Assembly (NCBI GenBank): GCA_030435675.1
Contig: CM059625.1
Span: 14,694,001-14,758,000, forward strand
Direction of reading: 5' to 3'
Origin: Steinernema hermaphroditum
Taxonomy: Eukaryota; Nematoda; Chromadorea; Rhabditida; Steinernematidae
Length of the DNA: 64,000 nucleotides
Shown here: piece after piece, positions 36,120 through 47,097 of the stretch
Layout: each line of letters begins with the position of its first letter
Position numbering within the stretch: the stretch's first letter is position 1
Position numbers and translations under genes: made by a program
Notes under the pieces: model-generated
What the model saw: only the letters and a program-made list of their open reading frames with translations
What the model was told of the DNA's origin: nothing
Databases searched by the model: none

Positions 36120-36568
36120 TTTGCGAGTTTCCAGTGTTCGATTAACTCTTATAGGCCTGCGTACAAGGCTAACGATGTGTGACCGACGCGAATTGCGGTG
36201 CAGAGTTGACAAATGGATAAAATCGCACTTCTCATAGTAAAATCACACCAAGTAAGTATCTTGCTTCTCGGCAGGACTATTAGGCCTTAAACGCCAAAAA
36301 ACGGTGCGACATCGCGCCCCGAAACAGTTCGTGTGTCACCTAGGAGCACCAGTCTTACAGTCTGGGGGGCTATGTTGTCTCCGGAATCCGAATACGGCGT
36401 TCGTGTGTTTACCACCGTTCGACTTGGTGTTTTCGATTTAACAATGTTGTCAGAAAGGCTATTCCAGATAAGTATAACTATTCAAATTGCAGAACTAGCG
36501 ACGAAACCTTTCGGCTTTTCGAACAACAGGATCGATTCTGTACAGAGACCACGACGTAGTGCGAGGAT

Positions 36569-37660
36569 TTAGTGGTGGAGCAGTAAAAAATCTTCAGGGA
36601 GGCAATTGAGCTTGTTGTGAAAAGGTTTATACGTAAAGGTGTCGGGACGGGGAATTTGGAGGCTCATGTGTTTATTAATATTATCAGAGCGGATGAGGTG
36701 CGACCGCCAACGGCCGGCGCTCCTCGCACAAGTGATTGACCAACAGGCGGCGAGATCGTTCGGCACGTCTCTCGCCGCTGTAAAATCACATCTCTCATTG
36801 AACCACGACAAAGGAAAGGGTTGCGAAAGACGTCTTTTGGGCAAAGTAGATGCATTCAACATAACTAGGGAGGAAGCGTAGCGTGGAGCAAAGCTATTGC
36901 AACGGAGAAATACGGATTTCGCATATTTCTTCGCCACTGATTCTACAAGATCAGAGTCCTTTGCCGTGTGTGGTGACGAAACAATGGAACAAAATTCAAG
37001 AATAGGCCGAATGCATGAGACAAACTGCAACCATCAATTGGACTGCCTTCAACAAAGAACACTCTTGTAACCATTTTGCTGAAGCACCTGACCTTAAGAT
37101 ATGCAGATCTTAAGGTGTGGCCCGAAAGAAAACATATCATCGTATGTAATGTCCAAGTCTTTGGTAGTTGAAACTTTCTCGATGACGGTATCATTGACGA
37201 TATAGTCAACGCGGGGATTGTTACGCCCGACGTGCATTCCTGCAGTCTTGGAGGCGGCGACGGGGAGTTTCCAATCTGAGAACCATGAATCAAGACTTCT
37301 GAAGGCTCGTTTGAGGGACTTGTGATTAGAAAAAGTGTGCAACTTCAAGTCGTCTGCAATATAGAACGTAGTGGACTTCAGTCGGAAAGATTGAGACAAG
37401 ATCTTTGACATGCATATATTGCGAATAGGAGAATATATGCGAAAACCAAGGCGTGCGCCTTATGAAACACCTGATTTCACTTGGATCGGAAAAGAAACCG
37501 AACCATTGGCGTTGGCAGATAGAACACTGCCCGACAGAAAGTCTTTAATCCAATTGACTTGTTCAAGATCCTTCAATCCCGTAGACCTTCAACTTACGCA
37601 ATAAGAGCTCATGATTCACCATATCGGATGCCTTACTAAACTCAATAAAGATGCAGATTA
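36569..37660 (-). mobile_element. Decayed non-LTR retrotransposon (CR1/Jockey-like RT)
   Basis: Minus-strand remnants of a reverse transcriptase. Near 37600-37640 it reads HELLLRKLKVYGIEGS, the segment after the family's FVDF-KAFD. Near 37340 it reads FYIADDLKLHTFSNHKSL, the catalytic YxDD box with Tyr to Ile before ADD. Then follow DSWFSDWKLPVAASKTAGMH and, near 36960-37030, VSCIRPILEFCSIVSSPHTA, typical of the thumb of CR1/Jockey-type elements. Several frame breaks and stops. No endonuclease part, so it is 5' truncated. Its 3' end is not defined. Confidence 0.7.
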
Positions 37661-37860
37661 TAAACTTTTCAGATGCAAAAGCAGAGAAAGAGTTGTGAAA
37701 GAAAGCAGGTAGAAGTCAGCAACTGAACGGCGTGGCAGTGGTGTTTACAAACGATATATTAGATCAACGTATTGAGCACCACGCAAAGCAGCGCATTTAC
37801 CTTCGACCCCCGTCCTGACCCCTCGCCTCGACGAAGGCTGGAAAACGGAATGTTGGATCT

Positions 37861-37977
37861 GACTCTTCTCGTGAGGCTCTCTGCGGCTTTCCACGGTCTA
37901 GAAAAAACTTCATGTCGACAAATGTCTGTTGTTGTTCTTCCACAAGAAGGACCGTCGAGAGCCTCACTAGAAGAGTC
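37861..37977. repeat. Inverted repeat, 21-nt arms
   Basis: 37861-37881 (gactcttctcgtgaggctct plus c) is the reverse complement of 37957-37977 with one mismatch. The 75-nt spacer shows no coding signal. Confidence 0.75.
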
Positions 37978-38549
37978 GGAAAAGAAGGGCTGAAGACACT
38001 CCGACAGCAATGAAGGATAGGAGGATAACGATCAGAGTTCCGACCGACCGATCGGTCGGACCGACACTAAAAAGAAAGATCGAGATCGAAGGAACAGCCC
38101 ATTCATGAGGCGAAGCATCAGGCCATGATGAGAACGCTTCTTGGAGGATGAAAGCGCATCAAGTTGATGGAAAGAGACCTGAAGGGGCAAAACCGATCCG
38201 CGAGACCCCTTGGATCTTCCTACAGTCCAAAAGTCTCGCACTTACGTTGCAGACCATCTAGAGACTCATATTAGATCGCTTTCGGTAGTTGAAGAGGAGC
38301 TCTACGATGTCTTCGACTCCGATGATCAAACGGAGACAACTGAAACAAGAAATCAATAGTATTCGTAAATTGACAATCAGAATATCACAAACACTCTACA
38401 ACTATTTACAATATAATCCGATTTCTTCATTTTCCGGCGAGCTCGGTGCACGGCCAATTCGACACCTTTAGCACTGGCTTCGTAGGGGGGAGGTGGAGGA
38501 GGATACGTGACCGGAGAGATACGGCTCGTCGAGATGAAAGGAGATCCTT

Positions 38550-39195
38550 TAACGCTTCCTTTGCATTTTCATAACCTCCTGAAACCATGTCATGGTTCAA
38601 GATCTGATCAAATGAACGAACCTGAAGAATCGGAGTCGGTGGAGGCCTCGGTGGGGGCGGATTTTTTTTAAAGATAATATAATCGATGAAGGCTTTCGGA
38701 CCTGGTCGTCCATAGAAATCCGCAGCCGTCGAAATCACTTTGAGTGGAATGTCCGGGCAGATGCCCACAAGCAGTAACCATGCGACGCTATGAAGGCGAG
38801 ACGGTAAAGCTTGCCGAGCTTGTGTCTCTTCGGGTGCGCCGTTCAACTCTCGCATTCTGCAAACAAAGAAAAGACGTAGAGATAACAAATTTGTAAACAG
38901 TTCTTACTTCATCTTTGAGCGATCCATGAGCGAAGGGTCGATTTCTGCATCGATTTACACGATTTACACGATTTATCTTCCCGAATCAACGGCTTACGCC
39001 GTGCAGGACGTCTCATATATGCACAAAGAAGAACAGAGTCAGACCGTGGTCGCTGATTTTTTCTGATTTCGGTGGACGAGACGAATCCGAATAGAATGCA
39101 GCGTTCCCATTAGTTTGCGCGGGCATCGAAGTCGTGAAGAGCTGATTCCGGAAGTGGAATAGCGGTGGAGCAGAGCCAACGGAGCGGAGAGTCAT
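38550..39195 (-). CDS. Unrecognised small multi-exon gene
   Basis: A phase-consistent model has exon 1 39045-39195 (MTLRSVGSAPPLFHFRNQLF), exon 2 38908-38944 (IDPSLMDRSKMK) and exon 3 from 38856 (MRELNGAPEETQARQALPSR, HSVAWLLLVGICPDIPLKVI, DFYGRPGPKAFIDYIIFKKN) into a proline stretch PPPPRPPPTPILQ. A 43-nt intron with a tggtttcag acceptor then leads to a short basic end (EVMKMQRKR) and a stop at 38550. Without that last splice the frame stays open to 38427. I do not recognise the family. It has one moderately hydrophobic helix (VAWLLLVGICPDIP) and no signal peptide. Confidence 0.45.
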
Positions 39196-39957
39196 CTTCG
39201 GTTCGGCTGGCCGCGCGGACTTCGGAGTTGCAACGCTTCTTCGGCTTCTCTGGCGGCGCGGGTAGAGTCGGGCGGTCGTGACAGGCTTTTTGGCGAGACG
39301 GTGGAACTACGGCTCCCTGGTGTTCCAGGCCTTCTGGGAGCCGGGGCGATCATTGCGCCAACAACGACGGCCGAGAACGACCGCTCACTCAACTCATTCG
39401 GCTCAGACAGCCTCAGAGAGAGAGCGAGTGGACGACCCGACCGATCGCTGGGGGCACAAATGACAAGGGATTTCTGCATCATCGGTGAAAAACACGGATG
39501 TATTTTCTAATGAAGCAGTGTTCATCACGGTATGACATTCGACTTCGCGATATCTGGGAAATTGAACACTTATTATTCAATCGAAAATGAAACTCCTTAC
39601 ACTTCCTGGTCTGCTGCTACTTCCACGCGATCGGTCATCCTGAAATGCAAGAAGGAATAAATTATGGGTGAGAAAAACAAACTGACGCGCTGGCGACCCT
39701 CTCCATGGCCGGCTTGCAGGTAATCCGTTAGCGGGGAATTATTTCCGGCGTCGTGGGTGGTCCCGCAACGGCGCGCGAAAGGTTTCGGTACGGCGTTTTC
39801 CCTGGTGAGAAGGATGGTCGTGGACACGCCGCGCCCGATGGAGAAGAGCCAAGAGCGCTCGAGTCAAAATGCGGAGCTTCGGCCAGATGAGATCGAGCTT
39901 CTGCTTACTCACTTGATCATTTAAATCACGGGTTCTAAATAAACCTTCTTACAGAAA

Positions 39958-40390
39958 TGTTAGGGTGTAAGCGGCATCTAACGTTATTTCTTTCCTTCTG
40001 GAGTCCAACGACAGCGATGGCAACCATAGCGTCGCGGATCGTCTCCTCGTCGTCCCAGTTGATGTCTCCAGTCATTAGAACCTATTTCTCATGAGTACAC
40101 AGAAAGGGAAAGCCAACGAGTACCTCATTTCGGGCTGCGTTTTCTGGAACGAAATCTTTGTAGGCGAGTCCAATCGTGCGGAGACCGTCAGATGCCATGG
40201 GCTCGATGACTGTCTTCGTCATCTCGGCTTTTTGTCCATCTCCGAGTGGTGTTAGTTCTCCGTCTTTGCCGAGAATGTATGAACATCTAGACCATTGTGA
40301 ATTTAAAAGTTTTCCAAAGGTTATTCTCACCGTGACAAAACGATTTCTGACGCGCCCTTGGCATAGATCCTGTATCCGCCATTAGGCAGG
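39958..40390 (-). pseudogene. Plasma-membrane Ca2+-ATPase fragment (N domain)
   Basis: Three minus-strand pieces of a PMCA nucleotide-binding domain are seen. 40337-40383 reads GGYRIYAKGASEIVLS (the KGASE ATP-binding motif). After an intron, 40125-40288 reads CSYILGKDGELTPLGDGQ, MTKTVIEPMASDGLRTIGLA and YKDFVP. Then 39970-40080 reads DINWDDEETIRDAMVAIAVV and GLQ, where PMCA continues GIQDPVRPEVP. Here that is replaced by unrelated sequence, so the fragment ends abruptly before the hinge. No phosphorylation or transmembrane part lies next to it. The intact C-terminal half of a PMCA gene is on the same strand at 62.4-64.0 kb, so this is most likely a displaced duplicate. Confidence 0.75.
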
Positions 40391-40746
40391 CGAATCACGG
40401 TCATCAAGGACTTCTAAATGAACCTCCTTGCGAATGTGTCAGCGCGTAAGCAGTACCTGGCGTTCAACTAGTTTCCGTCGAAAGAGAGGAGGTCTCCTCA
40501 GGGCTTCAGAATTCCACAGCTGGCGGAGCTGGATCCGGTGGTAATTTAGATGACGTTCCGTCGAAGTCATTCATAACTATCGTAATATCGCGTCGTCTGA
40601 ACAACTGAGCACTCAATTGGGAATCGAGAACGAAACTCCTTACTGCTTGTCGAGAACGAAACTCCCTATCTGCTGGTCGGGAACTCACGCTTACACGTTT
40701 TTCTTCGCCTTCCAGATGCTTTACGAAATGCACTTTCGCAAGACGG

Positions 40747-40885
40747 CCATGGTACCCTGCCGATGGCGCGCCACAGCGATCGCAGAAGGAACCAACAATT
40801 CAGATCGGAATACGAGCGCGGCTGGGTGACCGGAATTGCTGGTTCCTGCCGCGATCACCCTAGCGCGCCATTGACATGGTACTGT
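40747..40885. repeat. Imperfect inverted repeat, ~53-nt arms
   Basis: The arm 40747-40801 (with gatggcgcgccacagcgatc and gcagaaggaaccaacaattc) is matched in reverse complement by 40833-40885 (gaattgctggttcctgccgc through gcgcgccattgacatggtac). Loop about 31 nt. It looks like a small fold-back element. Confidence 0.8.
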
Positions 40886-42075
40886 CTGCTTGGCTGTCAA
40901 ATCAAATTCCATCAGTTTTATCGTATTTGCTTAAGTATTCAGCCAGAATTCACTGAAAAAGAATGAAGTCGCCAGGTACAAGTTCTGCCGACTACCAATG
41001 GTTCTTTTACGATGCATATCTGACCCATTCGGAATCGATTTTGCAGTAGTAAACACAAAGGAACAAGGGCTTCATTGAATTCCACGTGCTTTTTATTGAT
41101 CACTTGAGTGGCATATCGAAGGTGAAAAAGTGTACAAGCTCTGAAATTTTAGAATATCCCGATTGGAGAGACGTTTCGACTAAAAACGTTTGATTCCTAA
41201 CGGGCTGACTCGACGCTTGCTCCTTCCGCTTTTTGGCAGGCGTGAACGTTTTTGAACTCTGGCTCATACACTGCTACAAGTTTATACTCCAATTTTTTAA
41301 TCATAACCGGCCCGTGGCATCTGGAATCGTAGGAAGCCTGCGAAGTCCACGGTAAACTCAAGAACGGCCTATTCGGATTCCGTAGACATCATACGAAAAC
41401 CCTCTAAAATGTCAACCAAATTGAACGAAGCTTAATGTGAACAATCAAAACAGCCTAAACAATTAGAATACGCCCAGAGATGCTCGAAATGACTTCATTG
41501 AGCAGCGATGCAGGCCTCGAAAAGTTTCTCGAAGTTCTTGACGGCAGTCGCGCGTGCCTTCGGATTCAAGTTACCCTATGCTTTTCGGGCACGTTTCGTA
41601 GACCTTTCTTTGTGAGATGCTCAAAACGGAATAATCAATCGTGTTCAAGTTCGCATTTGTTTTCTCACTCAAAGCGTCAGCGACGACTTTATTGTGTTTA
41701 AGCTTCACTTCTTCCCTCACAATCCCTTTTACGTTTTTTTTTTGCTGATTCTAAGGTCTCTGGCGACCTTTATTTAAAAGCTGATCCTTCTGTTGGCCGA
41801 AACAGAATACGATCTTTTTGATTTGTGCTTGTCCCCGCCCTGTGACGGGAGATTACGGTGGACTGTGGACTCTTTCATTTGTGTTTTACGGATTGTTAGC
41901 CGTTGCTGGCATAAAAGTGAGGAAATAAGCCGAAAAACAATCAATTTCCAACTTGGGAGTGAAATTCGGACTTGTTTTGGAGTCTCTGGGGTGTTCTTGT
42001 AGCGAGTGTTCTTGTAACTTCTCAGTCCGAGTCTCGAACACGTTTCGATTCAGCTTTGTTGGCCTTCTCCCGACT
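40886..42075. other. Intergenic, nothing supported
   Basis: No coding model. A stretch at 41095-41140 (tttattgatcacttgag...) resembles 42349-42400, the right flank of the second dispersed repeat, suggesting another fragment of the same repeat family. Confidence 0.4.
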
Positions 42076-42334
42076 ACAGTTATTGCAGAATTTTCGTTTT
42101 GGTCCCCTGCAAGGGGAGCTCCAAAACAAATAGTTTGATCGGTGGGCCTCCATGAAAACAGTCTGCAGACAGTCTCTAAATTAACTTCGTTTGTGTGCCC
42201 TGTTCATCATAGAAGGACAGCCGAGAGTTTGTTTTCCATTTGCGTGTAGCTGTTTGTGGAGGGTGGTTGCAATTGGGAATGGAAGAACGGTTGATTTCGG
42301 AAGCGAACGATACTTTTGGGTGACTGGAAAACCT
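42076..42334. repeat. Dispersed ~260-bp repeat, copy B
   Basis: Counterpart of 35503-35767 with a few substitutions and a 4-nt shorter tttgtttgtgtg tract. The internal hairpin (gttttggtcccctgcaaggg with ccaaaac) is kept with one substitution. Confidence 0.88.
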
Positions 42335-42555
42335 ATTGATGAAGGACACGTTTATTGATCATTAGAGGGCCATATCGAAAGCAAAAAAATATAAAAGCCC
42401 GTATGGCCCGTGCTGCATATTCTGGGAAACACCATGACAGATTTCGATGGCAATTGGCTTGTGAACTGTGAACTCAACAGATCGAGGAGAACCCTTGTTC
42501 ACGGACAACTCGGTCGTTCTGCTGATTTCGGACTGGTTCGATCGATAGACTAGTC

Positions 42556-43150
42556 TCACATTTCCTTTTTCTCTGCTGCTTCATGCGATCTGCCAGTACG
42601 TGTCCAGTGGTTTTTCTGCACGAGATCAGCGTTCACTCCTCGACAGGAAGTCCAAACCGAAGTGTGAAGCTTCTCATTCTTCTTATTCTCTTCTGGACCT
42701 TTATGAAACCACAGGCGCAGTCGGGAAGCGAGCACCGAATGGTTGCACATGATTGTAGAGTATCCGATAAAAGTAGATTTCTGTTTGGAAACGTGGTAGT
42801 TTCCTCCAGTTAACCCATGAATTAACCATATGAAATGTGCTCTTTCATAAATAGGACTGATCGATAAAAATGACCGTAAGGATGCCTTAATTTTGCACTG
42901 TTTACTCCCAGGGCAAAATGATACAATTTTAAACGAACACTCGGTAGGAACGCCACTCGATAGAAACTTCAGCTTTTTAAACACTAAGGGCAAACTTTCC
43001 CTGTTCACGCTGGCAACGTCTTCACTGTCCGCTTCGACCATCGATGCATTGGTGCTCTTCCGAGATTTACGCCGTTTCGCTTTCGCTAGCGTTGAGAACG
43101 CGCCTGGGCGGCGACACGTTATTCGTGTTCTTCCAGCTTTCTCGCCTTAA
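42556..43150 (-). other. Unrecognised long open frame
   Basis: The minus strand is open for more than 190 codons. Its upstream part has coding-like wording (TLAKAKRRKSRKSTNASMVE, DSEDVASVNRESLPLVFKKL). No homology is recognised and no start or splice site fits clearly. It abuts the palindromic element at 43258, which may have cut its 5' end. This is an open frame of unknown status. Confidence 0.25.
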
Positions 43151-43257
43151 ATGCGTGAGTAGCTCTCCTCCTCAGCACACAACACGCGAAAAATGCGGGT
43201 TGCGAACAACATAATTCTTGTGTGGTCGTGTTAGGACCACCCACCAATTTATATATA

Positions 43258-44052
43258 CTCGCCGTCAAAAAAAACAAAGTCCGCACGTTCGGTCAGCGTG
43301 CGTGTGGTCTCCCCGATTTACAAGGGAAAACCAGAGTTGAGCATCATAGAAGCTCGATTTCTCTGCGCCTGTGGCGTTTCGTCGAAATCCGTCAAATACA
43401 AATTGTTCGTTAGTGGCCAGAGCGCCGCTCGTGCCAAATTTCGCTGCTAACCGTGTACTCTTTTCGTGCGAAAAAGTGTCTTTTCTCCGTGACTAAGTCT
43501 ATTTTTCACGTTACAGGGAAATTTCAGGACAGGTTTCTGAGCAAAATGGTAACATTCCCCCGGTATGTGATCGCAATCTATTGCAGACCTTCGCTTCTGC
43601 CGAAATCTGATAGTTCGGGATCATGCAAGATGAGCTCTACTTGTGCATTGTCGTAGAGAGCGGACTATTCTTCGATTCTCATAGCATGCTCGTACCTGTC
43701 AGATTCCGTAACCGTCACGATCGGTGATAGATTGTGATCGCATACAGAACGAATTGCTGCCATTTTGCCGATAAAACAGTTCCGAAATATCTATGCAGCA
43801 TCTAAATGAGACCTAGTCACGGAGAAAAGACACTTTGTCGCACGAAAAGAGTGCACGGTTCGCAGCGAAATTTGGCACGAGCGGCGCTCTGGCCACTAAC
43901 GAACAATTTGTATTTGACGGATTTCGACGAAACGCCACAGGCGCAGAGAAATCGAGCTTCTATGATGCTCAACTCTGGTTTTCCCTTGTAAATCGGGGAG
44001 ACCACACGCACGCTGACCGAACGTGCGGACTTTGTTTTTTTTTGACGGCGAG
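43258..44052. mobile_element. 795-bp near-palindromic element flanked by TA
   Basis: The element starts ctcgccgtcaaaaaaaacaa and ends with the reverse complement gacggcgag. The outer ~240 nt of each arm are almost perfect reverse complements (43258-43497 with 43815-44052). Pairing continues with lower identity to the centre near 43655 (for example gtatgtgatcgcaatct against agattgtgatcgcatac). TA lies directly outside both ends, as expected for TA-targeting Tc1/mariner-type insertions. No transposase frame is present. Antisense open frames in both arms are mirror images of one another. It is interpreted as a fold-back MITE and is capable of forming one very long hairpin. Confidence 0.85.
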
Positions 44053-44720
44053 TATAGAAGAGTTTTCGGGAATTTTGTCCATTTCTCAGGATTGGCCTTT
44101 TTTGGCCATTGTGACCTGGAACCGTTTGCACTGGGAGATATGGAAACGCCAGCAAATCCACGATGGATGACGCGTGTATTTTGGCGTGTATTTTGATGAC
44201 GTAGTTCGGATGAGAGAGGTTCGCGGAATTTGAGAAACACGACGAATTTTCTTTCGACGAGTTCTAGAAGGCAAAACGGAAACATAAAGCCGCTGGACTC
44301 GAACTCATTTTGCGGGGAACACTTAATTAAACAGGACAGTCGATGTATTAACTATTATTCGAGCTAGAAATTTAATCTTGATACATCCGAACTCTTCTTT
44401 GAGAAAAAATGACTCTGTTTCGCTTAGACGCTTTTTAAAAATCCCTTGTCCGATGGACAATTTGTCAGGTCGATATTTGCAGATTTTGCTGAAACTGCTC
44501 TGAAGCTAGTGAGCTTCCTTTGCACTGCTCTCTGGAAGAGCGTTTCGATAAGGTCGATTTCTAGAATCCAGAGATTTTTTTGGCTCAAGTTCGGCTCAAG
44601 TAGATGTAGCGAAGGCGGCAATCGAGTCAGTCATGCTTCTTGGCCATTTTCCATGAAGCGTGACGGACCATAGATATGTTATTCTCAGAGAACGGCGCAA
44701 AAATTTAAGTTTTTGGGTTT

Positions 44721-44851
44721 TTGGCGCTCTTCGCATCAGATACTCTTCTTGCGGCACTCTTTTTTCGTGGCGCTCTTTTTGAGGCACTCTCTTTTCGTGG
44801 CACTCTTTTTTGAAACGCTGTTCTTCAGAGCGCTCTTTTTGGGGCGTTGTT
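44721..44851. repeat. Degenerate ~30-bp minisatellite
   Basis: Alternating units of the type ggcactcttttttcgtggcg and ctctttttgaggc recur about four times. On the minus strand they read as a charged repeat (KECHEKRVPQKERHEKRVPQ), probably without coding meaning. Confidence 0.75.
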
Positions 44852-45245
44852 GTGGCCATATCGTCACCTCTCTGTACACTTTCCAGTAATTAAAGCCCGT
44901 ACTCGCTTTGCTTGTACTTCTTGGGAACCATTTTTGATCGTTTCAGGAGTTTGAGAATGAGTTGTACGTTGGAGGGATGTGAGCGGTTCGTTATACAAGT
45001 CAAGAGGCATTGCTTTCCTGCTGGGAGACGCCTGTCTATAGGAGACCAGACAGCGCTGCAAGAGAGACAGAGGCAACCACTCCTCATTCCAGCGCCAGTC
45101 AGTCGAGCGATTGTCGTAGCGGTCAGTCGGTTCTTCCTCAGTTCTCCAGATCGGTCGTTCACAACTTGTCGGCTTTGGTGCGTTTCATTCTCCCCCGCCA
45201 CTTCCATGCTTGTTCCTTTCAGGTAAGAAGAGTTCTGAAGCAGCA

Positions 45246-45720
45246 ATGGCAGACCGCCCCGTTTGTTGCAATCGCTGCATTTTCTGCGCGAAGCGTTGCG
45301 GCAGCGAGCACCTTCAGAATTCTCCGACTGCGGTGAGTGGCTGGTGAGAACTGTTGTGCTTATCTCTCGCTTTCAGAAGTCGAGCAACCTGTATGAGGAA
45401 GTGAGCCTATCGAAGAAGCTGATGCACATTCCACGCAGGAGTCGTCCTAAAATGTGATTACGTAAGACGTGTGTTTACGTATTTAACTTCGTTTCTCGCA
45501 TTTTAAGAACTGTCGCACATTGTACGAAGAAGTTGATCCGCCTAAGAAGCTGATACACATTCCGCGCGGGGAAACTACCAATGCAAACCTTACGCCGGCG
45601 ACGTCGGTGCAGACGGAAAAGAAGACAAAGGACAACGTGACTGCAGGTGTTCAGCCACGCGTGTTGGAGGTGGTGCTCTTCATACGAATTATTCTGATTT
45701 TAAATTTGCTTTACAGACCA
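45246..45720 (+). CDS. Start of an unrecognised repeat-motif gene
   Basis: An ATG at 45246 opens a cysteine-rich start (MADRPVCCNRCIFCAKRCGS) ending at a gtgagt donor near 45332. An in-phase exon at about 45377 reads KSSNLYEEVSLSKKLMHIPR and another after ttttaag at about 45509 reads NCRTLYEEVDPPKKLIHIPR, so the motif LYEEV-x-x-x-KKL-x-HIPR occurs twice in succeeding exons. A weaker third echo (FKKLKHINLENEDF) lies near 45845. The exon-end phase of the second repeat is uncertain. I do not recognise the family. The cysteine pairs at the start could bind metal. Confidence 0.4.
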
Positions 45721-46139
45721 TCGCGAAAAACGGTCGTTGTGATCCTTGAACGACTCACTTATCCGGGAACGTCTTTTTCGTGCTGGCGAAAAAGGCCGAA
45801 GAGGTCTCTGAGTATGAAGGCTTCGCTGCACTGGACTTCAAGAAGCTGAAGCACATCAACTTGGAGAATGAAGATTTTGTTAAGTACGTTCTTGACCTTG
45901 GATGATATCCGCAAAATGGAGGAAGACTACTTAAAGCAAAAGAAAAAGGAAGAATGAGGTCAAGTAGCGCGAGCTACTCCCAAAACAGTGAAATCTGGGA
46001 GGAAAAAGGGCCGAAAGGGAAAGAGAAAAGCCGTGACAGGTGGGCCGAAATGATGAGCTTTTTATACGATAAAGAAAAGATTTAGAAAGTGAAACAACCG
46101 AAATTGGTATTTCCCTTGCTGAAACCAGTTACTTGACCA

Positions 46140-46434
46140 CCGACGCCCGTACTGTCTTCAACGGTCCAAGAGTTGTGTTTTCGACTACACGCTCATTTCC
46201 GATGAGCTCATCCTTTGGATTGCATACCGCACAAGAAAAGGCTACTATCGGTGAGTCTATAATCACTGTCTGTGAAGTATATTCAAAATTAAACGTTTCA
46301 GTCACTTCCCGGTGGTCGAAGAGCCAGAAGTGGTCAATTGGAAATTTCCGAAAGTCCCTTCGCAAGGTCGAGTTCTTCAATGACCTCATCAAGAACGTTG
46401 AAGACTGGACCGAGATTGACGGCAGCCTCTGATC
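46140..46434 (+). CDS. Two further exons of unrecognised gene
   Basis: One frame reads CVFDYTLISDELILWIAYRT then RKGYY. A 51-nt intron (donor gtgagtct, acceptor cgtttcag) follows, and the frame continues in phase with HFPVVEEPEVVNWKFPKVPS to a stop at about 46427. Upstream, 45960-46060 encodes a lysine/arginine-rich stretch (KSGRKKGRKGKRKA). The segment 46085-46150 is echoed at 46672-46740, followed by another basic stretch, so the locus has duplicated internally. It may belong to the same gene as 45246-45720 or to a tandem paralogue. Confidence 0.35.
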
Positions 46435-47097
46435 CCGCCCCTTTGATGTTACCCGTCCATATAAGATCATTTTGTTTTGTCGACGATGTTTAAGTAATCA
46501 ATAAGTGCCTCTATAGTGCTTTCGTTGTGTCAGTGCCTCGATAGCACACTCACTTATACGACAGTGTGCTGAACAAAGCGACGGACCAGCTGAAGCTGCA
46601 TTCAGTGAGAGAAAAGACTGAAAAGCGCAAACTGAAGTATGCGAACATAAGGTGTTGTGTTTTCGTGTAACAAAAGTGAAACGACCGAAGTTAGTTCCAT
46701 TGCTGAAAGCAGTTGCTTAATAAAACTACTGTCTTCAACTCTGCGTCCGATTCTTCTGGCTTGGAAAGGTCTAAGAAGAGCTCTAGGGGATCTCGAAAGG
46801 TTGGAACGAAGGGAAAACGGAAGACCGCAAGAATCTCTACGAACGCCCGTCTAATTTGAGATCATCGCCGGGGGATTACGAGAGAATCGACTAGCCCAGT
46901 AAGGTGAAGAAAGGTCCCAGTAACGAGGGGTAATTCCACCTTTGTGAACCTGTCATAACTTATCTAGCTTCCCAAAGAGATTATCGGTTCGAAGCGAGGA
47001 GAGCTCTACATCTGAGCTCACAAGAGCGAAATAGCCGAGCAGCTCTGTCGCCATTGAAAGACCTTCCGCGTTTACCATCGAATCCTATCCAAGAATT

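Noticed and set aside
39192..39482. 96-codon minus-strand frame upstream of the 38.5-39.2-kb gene
   Set aside because: Proline/serine/arginine composition from a GC-rich promoter-like stretch. No splice or domain support.
43806..44285. Several 100-130-codon frames on both strands with identical wording to 43222-43413
   Set aside because: They are the two arms of the palindromic element read in opposite directions, not paralogous genes.
44285..44330. tRNA-like T-arm (gttcgagtcc on the minus strand)
   Set aside because: Flanking bases do not form a T stem, anticodon stem or acceptor stem. No cloverleaf could be built.
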